A DNA stretch of 64,000 bases from Candidatus Melainabacteria bacterium (GCA_003151275.1 PLXC01000015.1:62001-126000); one strand, 5' to 3'; counted from the first letter of the stretch, positions 32,929 through 42,343 are shown. Program-made: numbers and translations. Notes: generated by a model not told the origin, from the sequence alone.

Positions 32929-33903
32929 ATGCAGAAGAAGAAGTTAGGCAACAGCGAACTCGACGTATCAATTTTGTGCTTCGGCGCCAATGTATTTGGA
33001 TGGACGCTCAGAAATGAAGAGCTGTCATTCAGATTGCTGGATCGGTGTCTCGATGCAGGTCTGAATTTCATCGATACCGCCGATATGTACTCGACATGGG
33101 TGCCTGGAAACCAGGGCGGCGAGTCGGAAACGCTCATCGGCAAATGGTTTCGCAGCAGAAAAAACAGGGATCAAGTCATTCTTGCCACTAAGGTCGGCAT
33201 GGAAATGGGACCCGGTAAAAGTGGTCTACGAAAGAAGTACATCATGAAAGCAATTGACGACTCTTTGCTGCGATTGAAAACGGACTACGTCGACCTGTAT
33301 CAATCGCATAAAGATGATGACAAAACATCAGTCGAAGAAACACTCACTGCTTATGCAGAGCTAGTGAAACAAGGAAAGATACGTGTAATTGGTGCTTCAA
33401 ATTACACATCGGATCGACTAGAAGAATCGCTTAAGGTCAGCCGAGAGTTTAAGTTTCCTCGGTACGAAAGCTTGCAGCCCTTATACAACCTATACGATCG
33501 AGCGGAGTATGAAACGACCCTTGCGCCGCTTTGTGCCAAGGAAAACATCGGAGTGATTGGTTATTACTCGCTCTGTAGCGGATTCTTGTCAGGCAAGTAC
33601 AAGTCAAAGGCGGATATGTCTCAGAGCGATCGCGGCTCGAGAGTTGAAAAATACATGAACGATCGCGGTTTTCGAATTATCGCAGCACTAGAGAAAGTTG
33701 CTAAAGAAGCCGGATCAACTTCTTCGGCGATTGCGCTTGCTTGGCTGATGGCTCAGCCAACAGTGACTGCTCCAATTGCCAGCGCCACCAATGAAAAACA
33801 ATTGGATCAGTTGATTGCGTCAACTAAACTAAAGTTGGATAAAAGTGCGCTCGCACTACTGAATGAGGCAAGTGAGTACGCTGAAACTTCAACGCGAAAA
33901 TAA
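32929..33903 (+). CDS. Aldo/keto reductase
   Basis: 324 residues, a TIM-barrel NADPH-dependent oxidoreductase. The catalytic tetrad is complete: Asp and Tyr in FIDTADMYS, Lys in LATKVGMEMG, and His in YQSHKDDD. Cofactor-binding text IGASNYTSDRLEESL and the C-terminal ATNEKQLDQLI are typical. The closest pattern is the YghZ/Gpr-like or oxidoreductase-4 branch, which reduces small aldehydes. I start at the ATG at 32929, with GGAG 7 bases before it; a longer frame from 32854 adds 25 residues that overlap the likely promoter. It converges with the GH77 gene, 8 bases apart. Confidence 0.92.
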   Translation: MQKKKLGNSELDVSILCFGANVFGWTLRNEELSFRLLDRCLDAGLNFIDTADMYSTWVPGNQGGESETLIGKWFRSRKNRDQVILATKVGMEMGPGKSGLRKKYIMKAIDDSLLRLKTDYVDLYQSHKDDDKTSVEETLTAYAELVKQGKIRVIGASNYTSDRLEESLKVSREFKFPRYESLQPLYNLYDRAEYETTLAPLCAKENIGVIGYYSLCSGFLSGKYKSKADMSQSDRGSRVEKYMNDRGFRIIAALEKVAKEAGSTSSAIALAWLMAQPTVTAPIASATNEKQLDQLIASTKLKLDKSALALLNEASEYAETSTRK

Positions 33904-33911
33904 TCGTTGAC

Positions 33912-35909
33912 TTAGACTTCAGACTGATTGAGCCTATGCATGAGATCAACAATCTCGGCAGACGGATCTGGGAAACGCGCATGTAGCGCCATTACCAAGG
34001 CGCGAGGAATTGACACAGCTTCACCGCTCGTTAGCCGGTCGACATACAAACTCTCGTAATTGTGAGGAACACGCAGAGACCAGTTGGTATCGCTGACGGT
34101 GCCAGGCTCATTGTAGACATCTTTCATACCCAATAGATCTGGAAAGAAAATCGAAACATTACGAGCGGGGCTAGCAAATAAATCGGCGAACATCGCCTCA
34201 CAAAGCAGGTTGGGGTCAGCAATCAGACTTGCGGCGAATTGTTGCCTTAATTCTGCGTTTGGTTCAAGGCGCTCGGATAGATATGCGGCACGCGCTTCTA
34301 TCTCACCTGACTCCTTCCATTCATTTACGATGCGCCATGCTGGTTTAGTATCATGATTACCAACCATAATCCAATCAAACGGATCGGCGTTCTCACTTCT
34401 ATATCCATCAGCATCGTTTGAGGTGTTCGCCTTTTGGGTTACTCTGAAGCGCCCAAGAGAGTGACGCTCCATTACTTTCTTCAGCGGGTACGGGCAGGTG
34501 CTCAGCACCTCACACACCACATCTGATGCAGGCGAACCTTGCTTTTCCATCACATTTATAACAAGGTCAATCAAAACAGAGAAGGCTTCAACTTGAACCT
34601 CTCGTAAATCCACGACCCAATTGTCAGCATAGCGAGGTGTCTCATTGTTAGGATTGAGTTGACTAACTTCCGCAATGGCAAATTCAGTAAGTCTCGGATG
34701 GTCAGGCAGACCAGGCGATGAAAACAATCTGGCTCCAGTTTGCACCGCATGTAGTGGGTCCGAATCATTACTGTCGTAAACCCATGGACAAACTAATCCG
34801 TGCGGATGATCCAAACGAATGCCATCAAATTCGACGAGCATTTTTTGGATACGACTTTTAAATTGCGCCAAAGCCGGTCCAGATTCGTCGGACGCGGATC
34901 CTCGTTCCGGCGCGATTGATTTTGCATAATATTTGCGAGGATCCAAGACTGGAAACCCCCACGGCTGACCATCAGAATTTGTTCGACTCGGTGGTGCGCC
35001 CATCAAATAACCAGGCAAAAACAAGTTCGCACAACTCCATGTGTCACAAGACGAATAGCCGATTTGCAAATCGCCGTATAACCTGAGTCCAAGATCTGCA
35101 GAAAATTTTTGCAGGGCTGCGTGTTGTGAGTGCACTACAAATTGACAGAAGAAATAGAAACGAATCTCATCGCCACACTGTTCGCGTAAGTCACTAATTC
35201 GTCGCATACTCTCGGTTTCTTCGCCAATGCGTGGAGAAAAAAGTCGTTGATCCAATTCAGACCAAAGCCGCCAATCATCCGTATGATATTCAATGGTCAA
35301 TACTTCGAATATCGCATCACGAAATAACCAATCTTCTCCAAGCGAGCGTTGCAAATCTGTCCAAGCATTGAATGAGTCCCAAAGTTTTGGTACTTCGCGT
35401 TCGCTGTTCATGAATTTCTTGAATGCTTTTCGCAACGCTGTCTGCTGCGCGTTCCAAGCATATTTGTAATTGAAGCGGCCGCGGCTTTCAGATTGAGAAG
35501 CAGGGCACTGACTCACAAGTTCAGCAACAGTGGCTTTATCAAGTAAGCCGCACCACTCAGAATTCTCAGCCAATGCCTTCAGCGATATCGAAAGTTCACT
35601 CTTCGAAAACAACGTGCCGTCATAAGGCGAGGGGTTGCCTAAAGAGGTTTTCCCTTGCGGTCCAAATTGAATTCCTGTAAAGCCCAGCGAACGCACAAAG
35701 TGGATAAATTTGGTGCCCCCTTCCGTATATGGCGAGCCTCGTCCAATTTCTTCGTCAGTTGCGCTCGGAAAACTTTGATCGTGGATCGCGAGAACAAGAC
35801 GGTCCGTCCCGAGCACGGTTAGGGCTTCTTGAACTTCTAGCTGGACCGGACAATAAGTCTTATGTTCTGGTTTCAGCACTGGCAATCTTGGGGATTCGGC
35901 AACTAGCAT
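33912..35909 (-). CDS. GH77 family 4-alpha-glucanotransferase-like protein
   Basis: 665 residues. Recognisable as an amylomaltase-type (MalQ, glycoside hydrolase 77) enzyme: FTGIQFGPQGKTSLGNPSPYDG at the N-terminus, LRLYGDLQIGYSSCDTWSCANLFL, GAPPSRTNSDGQPWGFPVLDP, and the nucleophile region GIRLDHPHGL (canonical VRIDHFRG). The acid/base Glu is probably in VVCEVLSTCPYPLKK, and the third Asp in VGNHDTKPAW. It is well diverged from textbook MalQ, which has EDLG and THDN there, so the substrate may differ. It would transfer alpha-1,4-glucan segments in glycogen or maltodextrin metabolism. The start at 35909 is chosen on domain length; an upstream in-frame ATG at 35975 exists. Confidence 0.8.
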   Translation of the reverse strand: MLVAESPRLPVLKPEHKTYCPVQLEVQEALTVLGTDRLVLAIHDQSFPSATDEEIGRGSPYTEGGTKFIHFVRSLGFTGIQFGPQGKTSLGNPSPYDGTLFSKSELSISLKALAENSEWCGLLDKATVAELVSQCPASQSESRGRFNYKYAWNAQQTALRKAFKKFMNSEREVPKLWDSFNAWTDLQRSLGEDWLFRDAIFEVLTIEYHTDDWRLWSELDQRLFSPRIGEETESMRRISDLREQCGDEIRFYFFCQFVVHSQHAALQKFSADLGLRLYGDLQIGYSSCDTWSCANLFLPGYLMGAPPSRTNSDGQPWGFPVLDPRKYYAKSIAPERGSASDESGPALAQFKSRIQKMLVEFDGIRLDHPHGLVCPWVYDSNDSDPLHAVQTGARLFSSPGLPDHPRLTEFAIAEVSQLNPNNETPRYADNWVVDLREVQVEAFSVLIDLVINVMEKQGSPASDVVCEVLSTCPYPLKKVMERHSLGRFRVTQKANTSNDADGYRSENADPFDWIMVGNHDTKPAWRIVNEWKESGEIEARAAYLSERLEPNAELRQQFAASLIADPNLLCEAMFADLFASPARNVSIFFPDLLGMKDVYNEPGTVSDTNWSLRVPHNYESLYVDRLTSGEAVSIPRALVMALHARFPDPSAEIVDLMHRLNQSEV

Positions 35910-36344
35910 CTCTATAAGTGCACATTCGAATAATAGCAAGCGTATTGTACAGATCAGGACTTGCTGTGCAACCAATGCATGGCAATTCGTTGCAAGTCTT
36001 ATTTTTAAGGAAGCAAAAATACTAGATAATTATTGCTGCACCGTGCCTGACACCAGATACACTGCCACCATATACGATATCAGCAAAACGTGCCTAAACA
36101 CCTGTCAAAACCCGCTTATACCTGTAATTTCCGTAGCTCAAGAGCCGTGAGACGCGGCTAACCCAAGGACCTGGACATTGAGAACTGTTTAGTTTTGAGG
36201 CGGGAGGCTCAGAGAAGTCTCCAAGAGGTGGTATTATTGTCTATTGTGCTCGCTGGTGTGTCGAAATTGCCAGCTCGTGAGGGCACCAGCCTGGTTGTGA
36301 AGTTTATTAGTTTCGGCTAACAGTCAAAAAAGTTTGTAGAGGTA
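35910..36344 (+). promoter_or_regulatory. Structured upstream region of the FAD oxidoreductase gene
   Basis: 435 bases without a gene. The right half has several possible stems: AGCCG/CGGCT (36143-36159), GGAG/CTCC near 36202-36221, and GCTGGTG/CACCAGC (36252-36290, perfect 7 bp). The last ends 54 bases before the ATG. This looks like a structured mRNA leader, but it does not match a riboswitch I can name. No convincing promoter hexamers were picked. Confidence 0.35.
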
Positions 36345-37769
36345 ATGCAAAAACTAGCTCTTGTAGGTTTGGGTGCGTCAGGTCTCTTTGCGTTAAAGGA
36401 ATTAGCGGGAGCCGATGTTGAAGTACACGTTTTTGATGTAGGACCCGTCTACGAGAAGCGATACGCCTGCCCCATCGACCAGGGCAAGCTCACCGTTTGC
36501 CCTCCCAAAGCTTGCAGTTATTGCGCCCCTGGACAGTCAGCGGGGAGCTGGAACGACTTTAAGGTGATTTTGTCAGCCTCGCCCGTGATCGGCGGCAGAC
36601 TCTATGACCTGATTGGCGAACAAGAGCTGCAAAAAAGATTAGACAAGATTCGGGCCACGATTCTAGAGCACGCTCCTTGCGAGATTCCTGTCGTCACACC
36701 AAACGGCGACGATATCGAATGGATCAAAAAGAAAGCGACGATGGCCGGCATGGTTTATCACTATCAAGAACTGCTTCACTGCGGCTCGGATAATGCGCCT
36801 GCAATCAATTCCAGCATTCTTGGAGAGATAATCGACAAAGGTCCAAACATCATTTTTCATTGGGACACGAAAGTAAATTCAGTCTCCAGACGCGGCGAAA
36901 AATTCGTTATTCAACACGATCGCTACCGCAACCCTGGAACGGACGAGCAAGAAGATAGCTTCGACTATTGCGTCCTGTCGGTCGGTCGCGGTGGCGCGAT
37001 GTGGCTAACCCAACAAGAGTTCTACAAAGCGCTCGACATTTATCCAGGACAAGTTGATATTGGCGTTCGCGTCGAGACAAGCTGCTTTTTCACAGAAGAA
37101 GTTGACAGACGGTTCTACGAACCCAAGCTCTACTACAGAAGCAAACACGCAAATGATGTCGTCCGTAATTTCTGCTCAAATCCAAAAGGATTTGTCACAC
37201 CAGAAAATCATCGCGACTACGTCTTGGTAAATGGACATTCGAAGATGTATGAAAAGTCCGAAAACAATAACTTTGCTGTTCTTGTTTCGAAGACATTCAC
37301 CAGACCATTCAAAGATCCGCAGCTCTATTCACAAACAATTGCGAAAATCGCCAACATGCTCGCCGGTGGTGGTCCGCTAATCCAGCGGCTTGGCGATCTG
37401 CGCGCTGGGCGACGCACAAAAACTGTAACCAACAACCTAATCAAGCCGACGCTTGAAGCAGAGTGCGGAGATATTTCTCTTGCCTATCCGCACCGGATTT
37501 TAGAAGGAATAGTTGAATACCTCGATGCCCTGAACAAGATTTGCCCTGGTATCGCAGATGATTCAACTCTGCTTTACGCACCAGAATGTAAGAGCTATCC
37601 GGATTCAATTACAGTCAACAAGAATATGGAAACTACGATTCCTAATTTGTTCATCATTGGTGACTCAAGCAGTTGGACACGCGGTGTGGGTCAAGCTGCA
37701 AGCAGCGGTCTACTCGCCGGCGAAGGCGTCCGCAAAAAGCTAAAAGAAGTCGTCAAAGTAACTGCTTAA
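36345..37769 (+). CDS. FAD-dependent oxidoreductase (COG2509-like dehydrogenase)
   Basis: 474 residues. The N-terminus is a Rossmann FAD-binding motif (ALVGLGASGLFALKEL), and the C-terminus carries the second FAD contact LFIIGDSSSWTRGVGQAASSG. In between is a Cys cluster (YACPIDQGKLTVCPPKACSYC) at the place where COG2509-type NAD(FAD)-dependent dehydrogenases have conserved cysteines followed by a Gly/Ser/Asp segment (here GQSAGSWNDFK). The reaction is unknown for the family. The start is the first ATG, with GAGG 6-9 bases before it. Confidence 0.8.
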   Translation: MQKLALVGLGASGLFALKELAGADVEVHVFDVGPVYEKRYACPIDQGKLTVCPPKACSYCAPGQSAGSWNDFKVILSASPVIGGRLYDLIGEQELQKRLDKIRATILEHAPCEIPVVTPNGDDIEWIKKKATMAGMVYHYQELLHCGSDNAPAINSSILGEIIDKGPNIIFHWDTKVNSVSRRGEKFVIQHDRYRNPGTDEQEDSFDYCVLSVGRGGAMWLTQQEFYKALDIYPGQVDIGVRVETSCFFTEEVDRRFYEPKLYYRSKHANDVVRNFCSNPKGFVTPENHRDYVLVNGHSKMYEKSENNNFAVLVSKTFTRPFKDPQLYSQTIAKIANMLAGGGPLIQRLGDLRAGRRTKTVTNNLIKPTLEAECGDISLAYPHRILEGIVEYLDALNKICPGIADDSTLLYAPECKSYPDSITVNKNMETTIPNLFIIGDSSSWTRGVGQAASSGLLAGEGVRKKLKEVVKVTA

Positions 37770-37785
37770 AATTGCGGCATTGCCT

Positions 37786-37814
37786 TTGACTTTCATTTGG
37801 TCTTGAGGTATATT
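37786..37814 (+). promoter_or_regulatory. Promoter of the ABC-F gene
   Basis: TTGACT (37786-37791), 17-base spacer, TATATT (37809-37814). This is the best sigma-70-type match in the window. It implies a leader of nearly 400 nt before the ABC-F start. Confidence 0.6.
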
Positions 37815-37866
37815 CGAACTGCGGCAACACATAAAGCACCGCATTCTTTTTGAGGAACACACCACG

Positions 37867-37890
37867 ATGATAGACAAAGCAAGTCGTTAA
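37867..37890 (+). CDS. Candidate leader peptide (7 codons) of the ABC-F gene
   Basis: An ATG-initiated frame encoding MIDKASR, with GAGGA (37852-37856) 10 bases upstream, lying about 45 nt into the predicted transcript. Short leader ORFs ahead of ABC-F ribosome-protection genes often mediate antibiotic-induced attenuation. Position and ribosome-binding site make this plausible; sequence alone cannot prove translation. Confidence 0.35.
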   Translation: MIDKASR

Positions 37891-37992
37891 CCAGGTTTCA
37901 GGACTATTTCACTTCGGTTGGAGTGGAACGAACTGACTTGTCGCGTCTGTTTTGTACGTGCGTGTAGTTTGCAAATTACATCATCATTGCGA

Positions 37993-38042
37993 GTGGATTA
38001 TTCTCCACCGCTAAGCAAAAAGACGTGACACCAAATTCACGT
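37993..38042 (+). promoter_or_regulatory. Two hairpins in the ABC-F leader
   Basis: GTGGA-N6-TCCAC (37993-38008) and ACGTGA-N8-TCACGT (38023-38042). Both lie between the short leader ORF and the 21-bp repeats. They could take part in alternative folding, but neither is followed by a U-tract. Confidence 0.4.
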
Positions 38043-38044
38043 AA

Positions 38045-38170
38045 ATGACGCCATCTCTCATGAACATGGCGCCATCCTTATGGACGTGGACCCGTCTCTC
38101 ATGGGCGTGGCGCCGTCTCTTTGAAGACTTGGCACCATCTCATTGGGCGTGGCACCACTTCTGGTGGGTT
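38045..38170 (+). repeat. Six 21-bp tandem repeats upstream of the ABC-F gene
   Basis: Units 38045-38065, 38066-38086, 38087-38107, 38108-38128, 38129-38149 and 38150-38170, with consensus near tggcgccatctctcatgggc. Because 21 is a multiple of 3, a 65-codon frame from the ATG at 38045 runs through all copies and encodes Trp-rich heptads such as MAPSLWT and LAPSHWA. That frame overlaps the ABC-F start and could be a second leader ORF. Units are contiguous, so it is not a CRISPR array. Confidence 0.85.
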
Positions 38171-38216
38171 AAGTCAGTTCGGACTCCTGAGCCATTTTCG
38201 TCACAAGGAGGATTAT

Positions 38217-39896
38217 ATGTTGCGTGTATCGGATCTCCGTAGATACTACGGAGAAAGATTGTTGTTCGAAAATGTCAGCTTCGAAATTAGTGCTGGCGAG
38301 AAAGTTGGTTTGGTCGGTGCCAATGGCAGCGGCAAAACTACGCTGCTAAAAATGTTGTCGGGACTTCTGGATGCTGACCATGGATCCTTCCGAGCTTACG
38401 GTGATCCAACGATAGCCTATCTTCCTCAGCACATGGAGGAATACGACGACACCACCAGTGTTGGAGAATATCTCGTCGCTGAATTCCATGAAGCGCGCAG
38501 ATCTCTAACTCAATTGCAGAATAACTTACAGGACCAAAATGAAAAATGGTGTTCCGAAAGGTACATGAAAGCCTTTGACAGGTTTGAACGCGCGGGCGGA
38601 TATGCGCTGGAAGAACACCTTGAAAGTATTCTTGAGGGACTACAAATGAAACACGTTGAGTTGCATCGTTCGATCAATTCATTGAGTGGTGGCGAGCGGA
38701 CAAGAGTTGCTTTGGCCCGCGTACTCTTAATGCGCGCCGACATTTTATTGCTTGACGAACCCACTAACAATCTAGATTTGGCGGGTCTGGAATGGCTGGA
38801 ACGCACTTTGGCGAATTGCGATTCTTCATGCTTGATCGTCTCCCACGATCGCACATTTCTTGATCGTGTTACAACACGCACGCTTGAAATAGATCCGGTA
38901 ACTAGCCAGATCACGAACTATTCTGGCAATTACAGTTGGTACAAATTACGCAAGAGACAAGACGAAGAACGGCAGCTACGCCAATTCAAGGAGCAACAAA
39001 CCAAGATAAAACGCCTAACAGAAGACATCCGAGCAGTCAAATATCAGGCAATTGTCACCGAAAAAAGTACGCAAAATGATTACATCCGTGGACGTGCGAA
39101 GAAAGTAGCAGCCAAAGCAAAAGCGCGTGAAGCTCGCTTGACTCGGATGATAGAAGTCGAGAAAATCGAGAAGCCCAGAGTGACGGAACAACCAAAATTC
39201 TCTCTTCATGGGCATCTTCAATATACATCCAACTTGATTCAAGCAGAAGATTTATCGTACACAATCCAAGGCAACCAAATATTGACTGGACTGAATTTCG
39301 ACGTCGTCGGCTCATCCCGAATCGCGTTGACGGGAGACAACGGTAGCGGCAAATCAACATTATTGAAACTATTCATCGGAGAACTGACTCCGACGGCTGG
39401 TTCACTTCACAAGAAGCCAGAATTGCGCATTGGCTATTTGCCTCAGCACCAAAAGAATCTGCCAAACGATCAAAATGTCTTGGAGTGCTTCAAAACGCTA
39501 CTCGAGGCAAATACCGAACAACCAACACGAGCTTCAAATACGGTGCATCACCGAAACCTTTCGGATAGTGATATCCGTACTTTGCTGCATCGATTTCAAT
39601 TTGCACGGAACGATGTTTTTAAGAAGGTCAATATCTTGAGTCGCGGTGAGCGAACCAAATTGATTCTGGCAACTTTCATGGCTTCCAATGTTGACCTGCT
39701 AGTCATGGATGAGCCAACGAACCATCTAGACATGGAAACCATCGAGTGTTTAGAACAAGCGCTGAACTCATTCAAAGGAGCCCTAATTGTAGTCAGTCAC
39801 GATCGATACTTTCTTGAAAATTTGTCACCAGATTGCTTCTGGCACTTGGAGACAAAATTCTTCAGGCAAGATGGAGTGTCGATCAATAATGAATGA
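38217..39896 (+). CDS. ABC-F family ATPase (ribosome-associated)
   Basis: 559 residues, no membrane segments. Two ABC cassettes: Walker A GANGSGKTT and GDNGSGKST, signatures LSGGERTRVALA and LSRGERTKLILA, Walker B ILLLDEPTNNLD and LLVMDEPTNHLD. Between them is the charged helical linker (about residues 235-325) that in ABC-F proteins reaches the ribosomal P-site tRNA. The family includes EttA-like translation factors and antibiotic-resistance proteins; the long leader points toward the inducible resistance type, but this is inference. AAGGAGG (38205-38211) fixes the start at 38217 rather than at an in-frame ATG at 38121 inside the 21-bp repeats. Confidence 0.92.
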   Translation: MLRVSDLRRYYGERLLFENVSFEISAGEKVGLVGANGSGKTTLLKMLSGLLDADHGSFRAYGDPTIAYLPQHMEEYDDTTSVGEYLVAEFHEARRSLTQLQNNLQDQNEKWCSERYMKAFDRFERAGGYALEEHLESILEGLQMKHVELHRSINSLSGGERTRVALARVLLMRADILLLDEPTNNLDLAGLEWLERTLANCDSSCLIVSHDRTFLDRVTTRTLEIDPVTSQITNYSGNYSWYKLRKRQDEERQLRQFKEQQTKIKRLTEDIRAVKYQAIVTEKSTQNDYIRGRAKKVAAKAKAREARLTRMIEVEKIEKPRVTEQPKFSLHGHLQYTSNLIQAEDLSYTIQGNQILTGLNFDVVGSSRIALTGDNGSGKSTLLKLFIGELTPTAGSLHKKPELRIGYLPQHQKNLPNDQNVLECFKTLLEANTEQPTRASNTVHHRNLSDSDIRTLLHRFQFARNDVFKKVNILSRGERTKLILATFMASNVDLLVMDEPTNHLDMETIECLEQALNSFKGALIVVSHDRYFLENLSPDCFWHLETKFFRQDGVSINNE

Positions 39897-39982
39897 TCCA
39901 ATAATGAATGATCGATTTAAGTTTGAATTCGATGCGATTAATCTATCCCATCAACCTTACGCTGCATTCAATTCAGATGCGA

Positions 39983-41242
39983 CTAATCCGTCCAAGTACC
40001 AGTTTCTTCGTCCTCTTCGGTATCCTGCATTTTCTTTTGCAAGGCCGCGTAGCGTGACATAAGTGCTGCCACATCCGGATGCTCAGAACCAAGCGACTCA
40101 CTCATTCCCAATCCCCACTTATAGAGGCGATCCGCCTCACTAAAGTTCGCTTGCTCTTCGTACAATTCCGCCAAATTTCGCAAAGCCTTTGCCACGCTTG
40201 GATGTTCTTGTCCAAGATTTTCCTGCGTGATTGTCAATGCGCGCCAATATAAAGGTTCTGCTTCAGCACAGTTGCCTTGATCTTGGTACACCTCAGCCAA
40301 ACTGTTCAGAATTTCAGCCACGTGCATGTGGTTTGGTCCCCAATCCTTGGTACGAATCTCCAGCAACGTCTTGTATAGAGGCTCAGCCTGGTGATACTTG
40401 CACTGTAGATGAAAGAGAAGCGCTAGGTTGCTTAAACTCTGAGCCGTGCTCGGGTGCTCGACGCCGAGTGCGTTTTGCCGAATTTTGAGCGCCCGCCAAT
40501 GAATGCGCTCAGCCTCCTCAAACTTGCCCTTCATCCGATAAAGTTCTGCCTGATAATTGAGCACAGTCGCGACGCTTGGATGGTCAGCGCCCCAATTGTC
40601 CTCAGCGATTTTCAAAGCGCGCTCGTACAGCGGCTCAGCGTTATCATATTTGCCCGATGCATGATAGACCAGCGCGAGATTTGTCAGGTTGGGACCGATG
40701 CTCGGGTGCTCCAACCCCAGGGTCGACTCTCGAATCGTCAGTGCTTTTTGGAAAAGCGGTTCGGCCTGGGCATACTTGCCGTGCGCTTTGTAGAAATCCG
40801 CCAACCCTTCCAAAGTGCTTGCAATGCCCAACTGGTCAGGTTCGGAATGGTTTTCATAGATTGCCAGGGCACGCCTGAAATAAGGCTCGACCTCCGCAAA
40901 CCGACCCTGTGCGCGATAGACCATGGCTATCTTGTTCAAACACTCAGCGGCTCCAAGGCTCTCCTCGCCCTGAGACTTTTCGCGAATGGCCAAAGCCGTC
41001 CGATAAACTTGCTCTGCTTCGACATACCAACCCTGCGTCCAGTAAAGATCGCCCAAGGAAATCAGTATTTCAGCCTTAACAGCATCGGTGCTGCCATCGC
41101 CTCTTTCCTTTCCGACGCTCTCAGCCTCGCAAAGCGCCTTCTGGTAAAGCTTTTCAGCATCGCTATACTGCGACAACTCGAAAGCCTTTGTTGCCGCCTT
41201 CAGGTAGGAATCCCAATCCAGAGTTTCTTTGGTGCTTTCCAT
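39983..41242 (-). CDS. Tetratricopeptide repeat protein (kinesin light chain-like repeats)
   Basis: 419 residues, almost all 42-residue TPR units of the TPR_10/TPR_12 type: repeated blocks with ALAIREKSQGEESLGAAECLNKIAMVYRAQGRFAEVEPYFRRAL-like pattern, for example LGLEHPSIGPNLTNLALVYHASGKY and LGVEHPSTAQSLSNLALLFHLQCKY. About eight units can be counted. The fold is a superhelical protein-interaction scaffold. There is no signal peptide, membrane anchor or effector domain. Its partner is unknown; the gene is convergent with the ABC-F gene. Confidence 0.92.
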   Translation of the reverse strand: MESTKETLDWDSYLKAATKAFELSQYSDAEKLYQKALCEAESVGKERGDGSTDAVKAEILISLGDLYWTQGWYVEAEQVYRTALAIREKSQGEESLGAAECLNKIAMVYRAQGRFAEVEPYFRRALAIYENHSEPDQLGIASTLEGLADFYKAHGKYAQAEPLFQKALTIRESTLGLEHPSIGPNLTNLALVYHASGKYDNAEPLYERALKIAEDNWGADHPSVATVLNYQAELYRMKGKFEEAERIHWRALKIRQNALGVEHPSTAQSLSNLALLFHLQCKYHQAEPLYKTLLEIRTKDWGPNHMHVAEILNSLAEVYQDQGNCAEAEPLYWRALTITQENLGQEHPSVAKALRNLAELYEEQANFSEADRLYKWGLGMSESLGSEHPDVAALMSRYAALQKKMQDTEEDEETGTWTD

Positions 41243-41437
41243 TTGCTTGAAGAATCCTATGCCTAACCGCTCTCTCTCTTAATATGCCCAAGCCATTTGA
41301 AAAAGTACGAACGTTGGAATTTCTAGTTTTTCGACGCCATCCCAATCAAACAGTTGAGAAACTGTTGGGGCAAAGCTAGAGAATTCGAATGAAAGACTCT
41401 AGCTTAGGAATAGTATCTGACTGCGACCGAGGTGGAC

Positions 41438-42343
41438 ATGATTTCAATGACCAAGGAAACTCCTGAAAAGACAAAACCAAAGACTCGCTGGACACCCAAA
41501 GTTACTAAATTCGATCTCTTGAAGCTGGTCGTTCTGTACGCAGCATTATCGCCGTTGCTGGGGATGGGCATTTACAACCACCTCCTTTTCTTTCCGTTCA
41601 AGGATCAGTATGACCTTAAAGATGCATTTCAGAAAGTTGAATCTGCCACCAATTCAAAAAAATACGACGTCACCATATCCAGTGGCAGAGATCAAAAGCT
41701 CAAAGGTTGGTATTTCCAGCTGGCAAACTCGAAAAAACTATTTCTCGTTAGTCATGGGAATGGCGGAAACATTTCCCATCGACTGCTTTTGATTCCAACA
41801 TTGTTGTCGTGCGGCGGCTCGGTCTTATTGTATGATTATCAAGGCTACGGACAAAGCACTGGTGAACCGTCTATCGCCGCTGTCAAGGAAGATGGACTGG
41901 CCGTATACGATTACGCAACTTCAAAGCTTCACTTCGCGCCCAAAGATATTATCGTGTACGGTGAATCTTTAGGTTCAGGAGTCAGTGTGAATATTGCTAA
42001 AAATCGCCCCGTGGGTGGAATCGTGCTTCAGTCCGGATTCGCTTCTCTCTCTATGGCCGCGAAAGAAAGACTGCCATGGTTATCGTTATATCCACCAATC
42101 GCTTTTAGCAATATAGAGCTGGACAACGCCGGGTACCTTCACGGTCAGCATGCGCCTTTGCTGCTTGTCCATGGTGACAAAGACGTAGTGGTGCCAATCA
42201 GACATGCCGACAAAGTATTCGCAGAAGCATGCGAGCCAAAGCAGCTAGTGAAGTTTGCCGGAGCTGGACACAATGACATTTACACATCGCAGCCCAAATT
42301 ATTTGCCACCACGCTGACAAGTTTCGTACACGCCCTACCGTAA
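41438..42343 (+). CDS. Alpha/beta hydrolase, membrane-anchored (copy 1)
   Basis: 301 residues. An N-terminal membrane helix (about residues 31-53) anchors an alpha/beta hydrolase domain of the ABHD13/17 or Bem46-like branch: oxyanion region VSHGNGGNISHR, LLYDYQGYGQSTGEPS, nucleophile elbow YGESLGSG, catalytic Asp in HGDKDVVVP, and His in GAGHND. Such enzymes are serine hydrolases or deacylases with unknown natural substrates. GAGG 5 bases before the ATG at 41438 decides the start. It is closely related to the copy at 44383, from which it is separated by a CDF-like gene and a protease gene. Confidence 0.88.
   Translation: MISMTKETPEKTKPKTRWTPKVTKFDLLKLVVLYAALSPLLGMGIYNHLLFFPFKDQYDLKDAFQKVESATNSKKYDVTISSGRDQKLKGWYFQLANSKKLFLVSHGNGGNISHRLLLIPTLLSCGGSVLLYDYQGYGQSTGEPSIAAVKEDGLAVYDYATSKLHFAPKDIIVYGESLGSGVSVNIAKNRPVGGIVLQSGFASLSMAAKERLPWLSLYPPIAFSNIELDNAGYLHGQHAPLLLVHGDKDVVVPIRHADKVFAEACEPKQLVKFAGAGHNDIYTSQPKLFATTLTSFVHALP

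Noticed and set aside
32644..32971. Minus-strand frames of 67-74 codons upstream of the aldo/keto reductase
   Set aside because: They overlap the likely promoter and start of that gene, have no ribosome-binding site, and look unlike protein.
40454..41266. 270-codon plus-strand frame opposite the TPR gene
   Set aside because: It is the antisense shadow of a regularly repeated protein; composition and lack of any domain favour the TPR reading.
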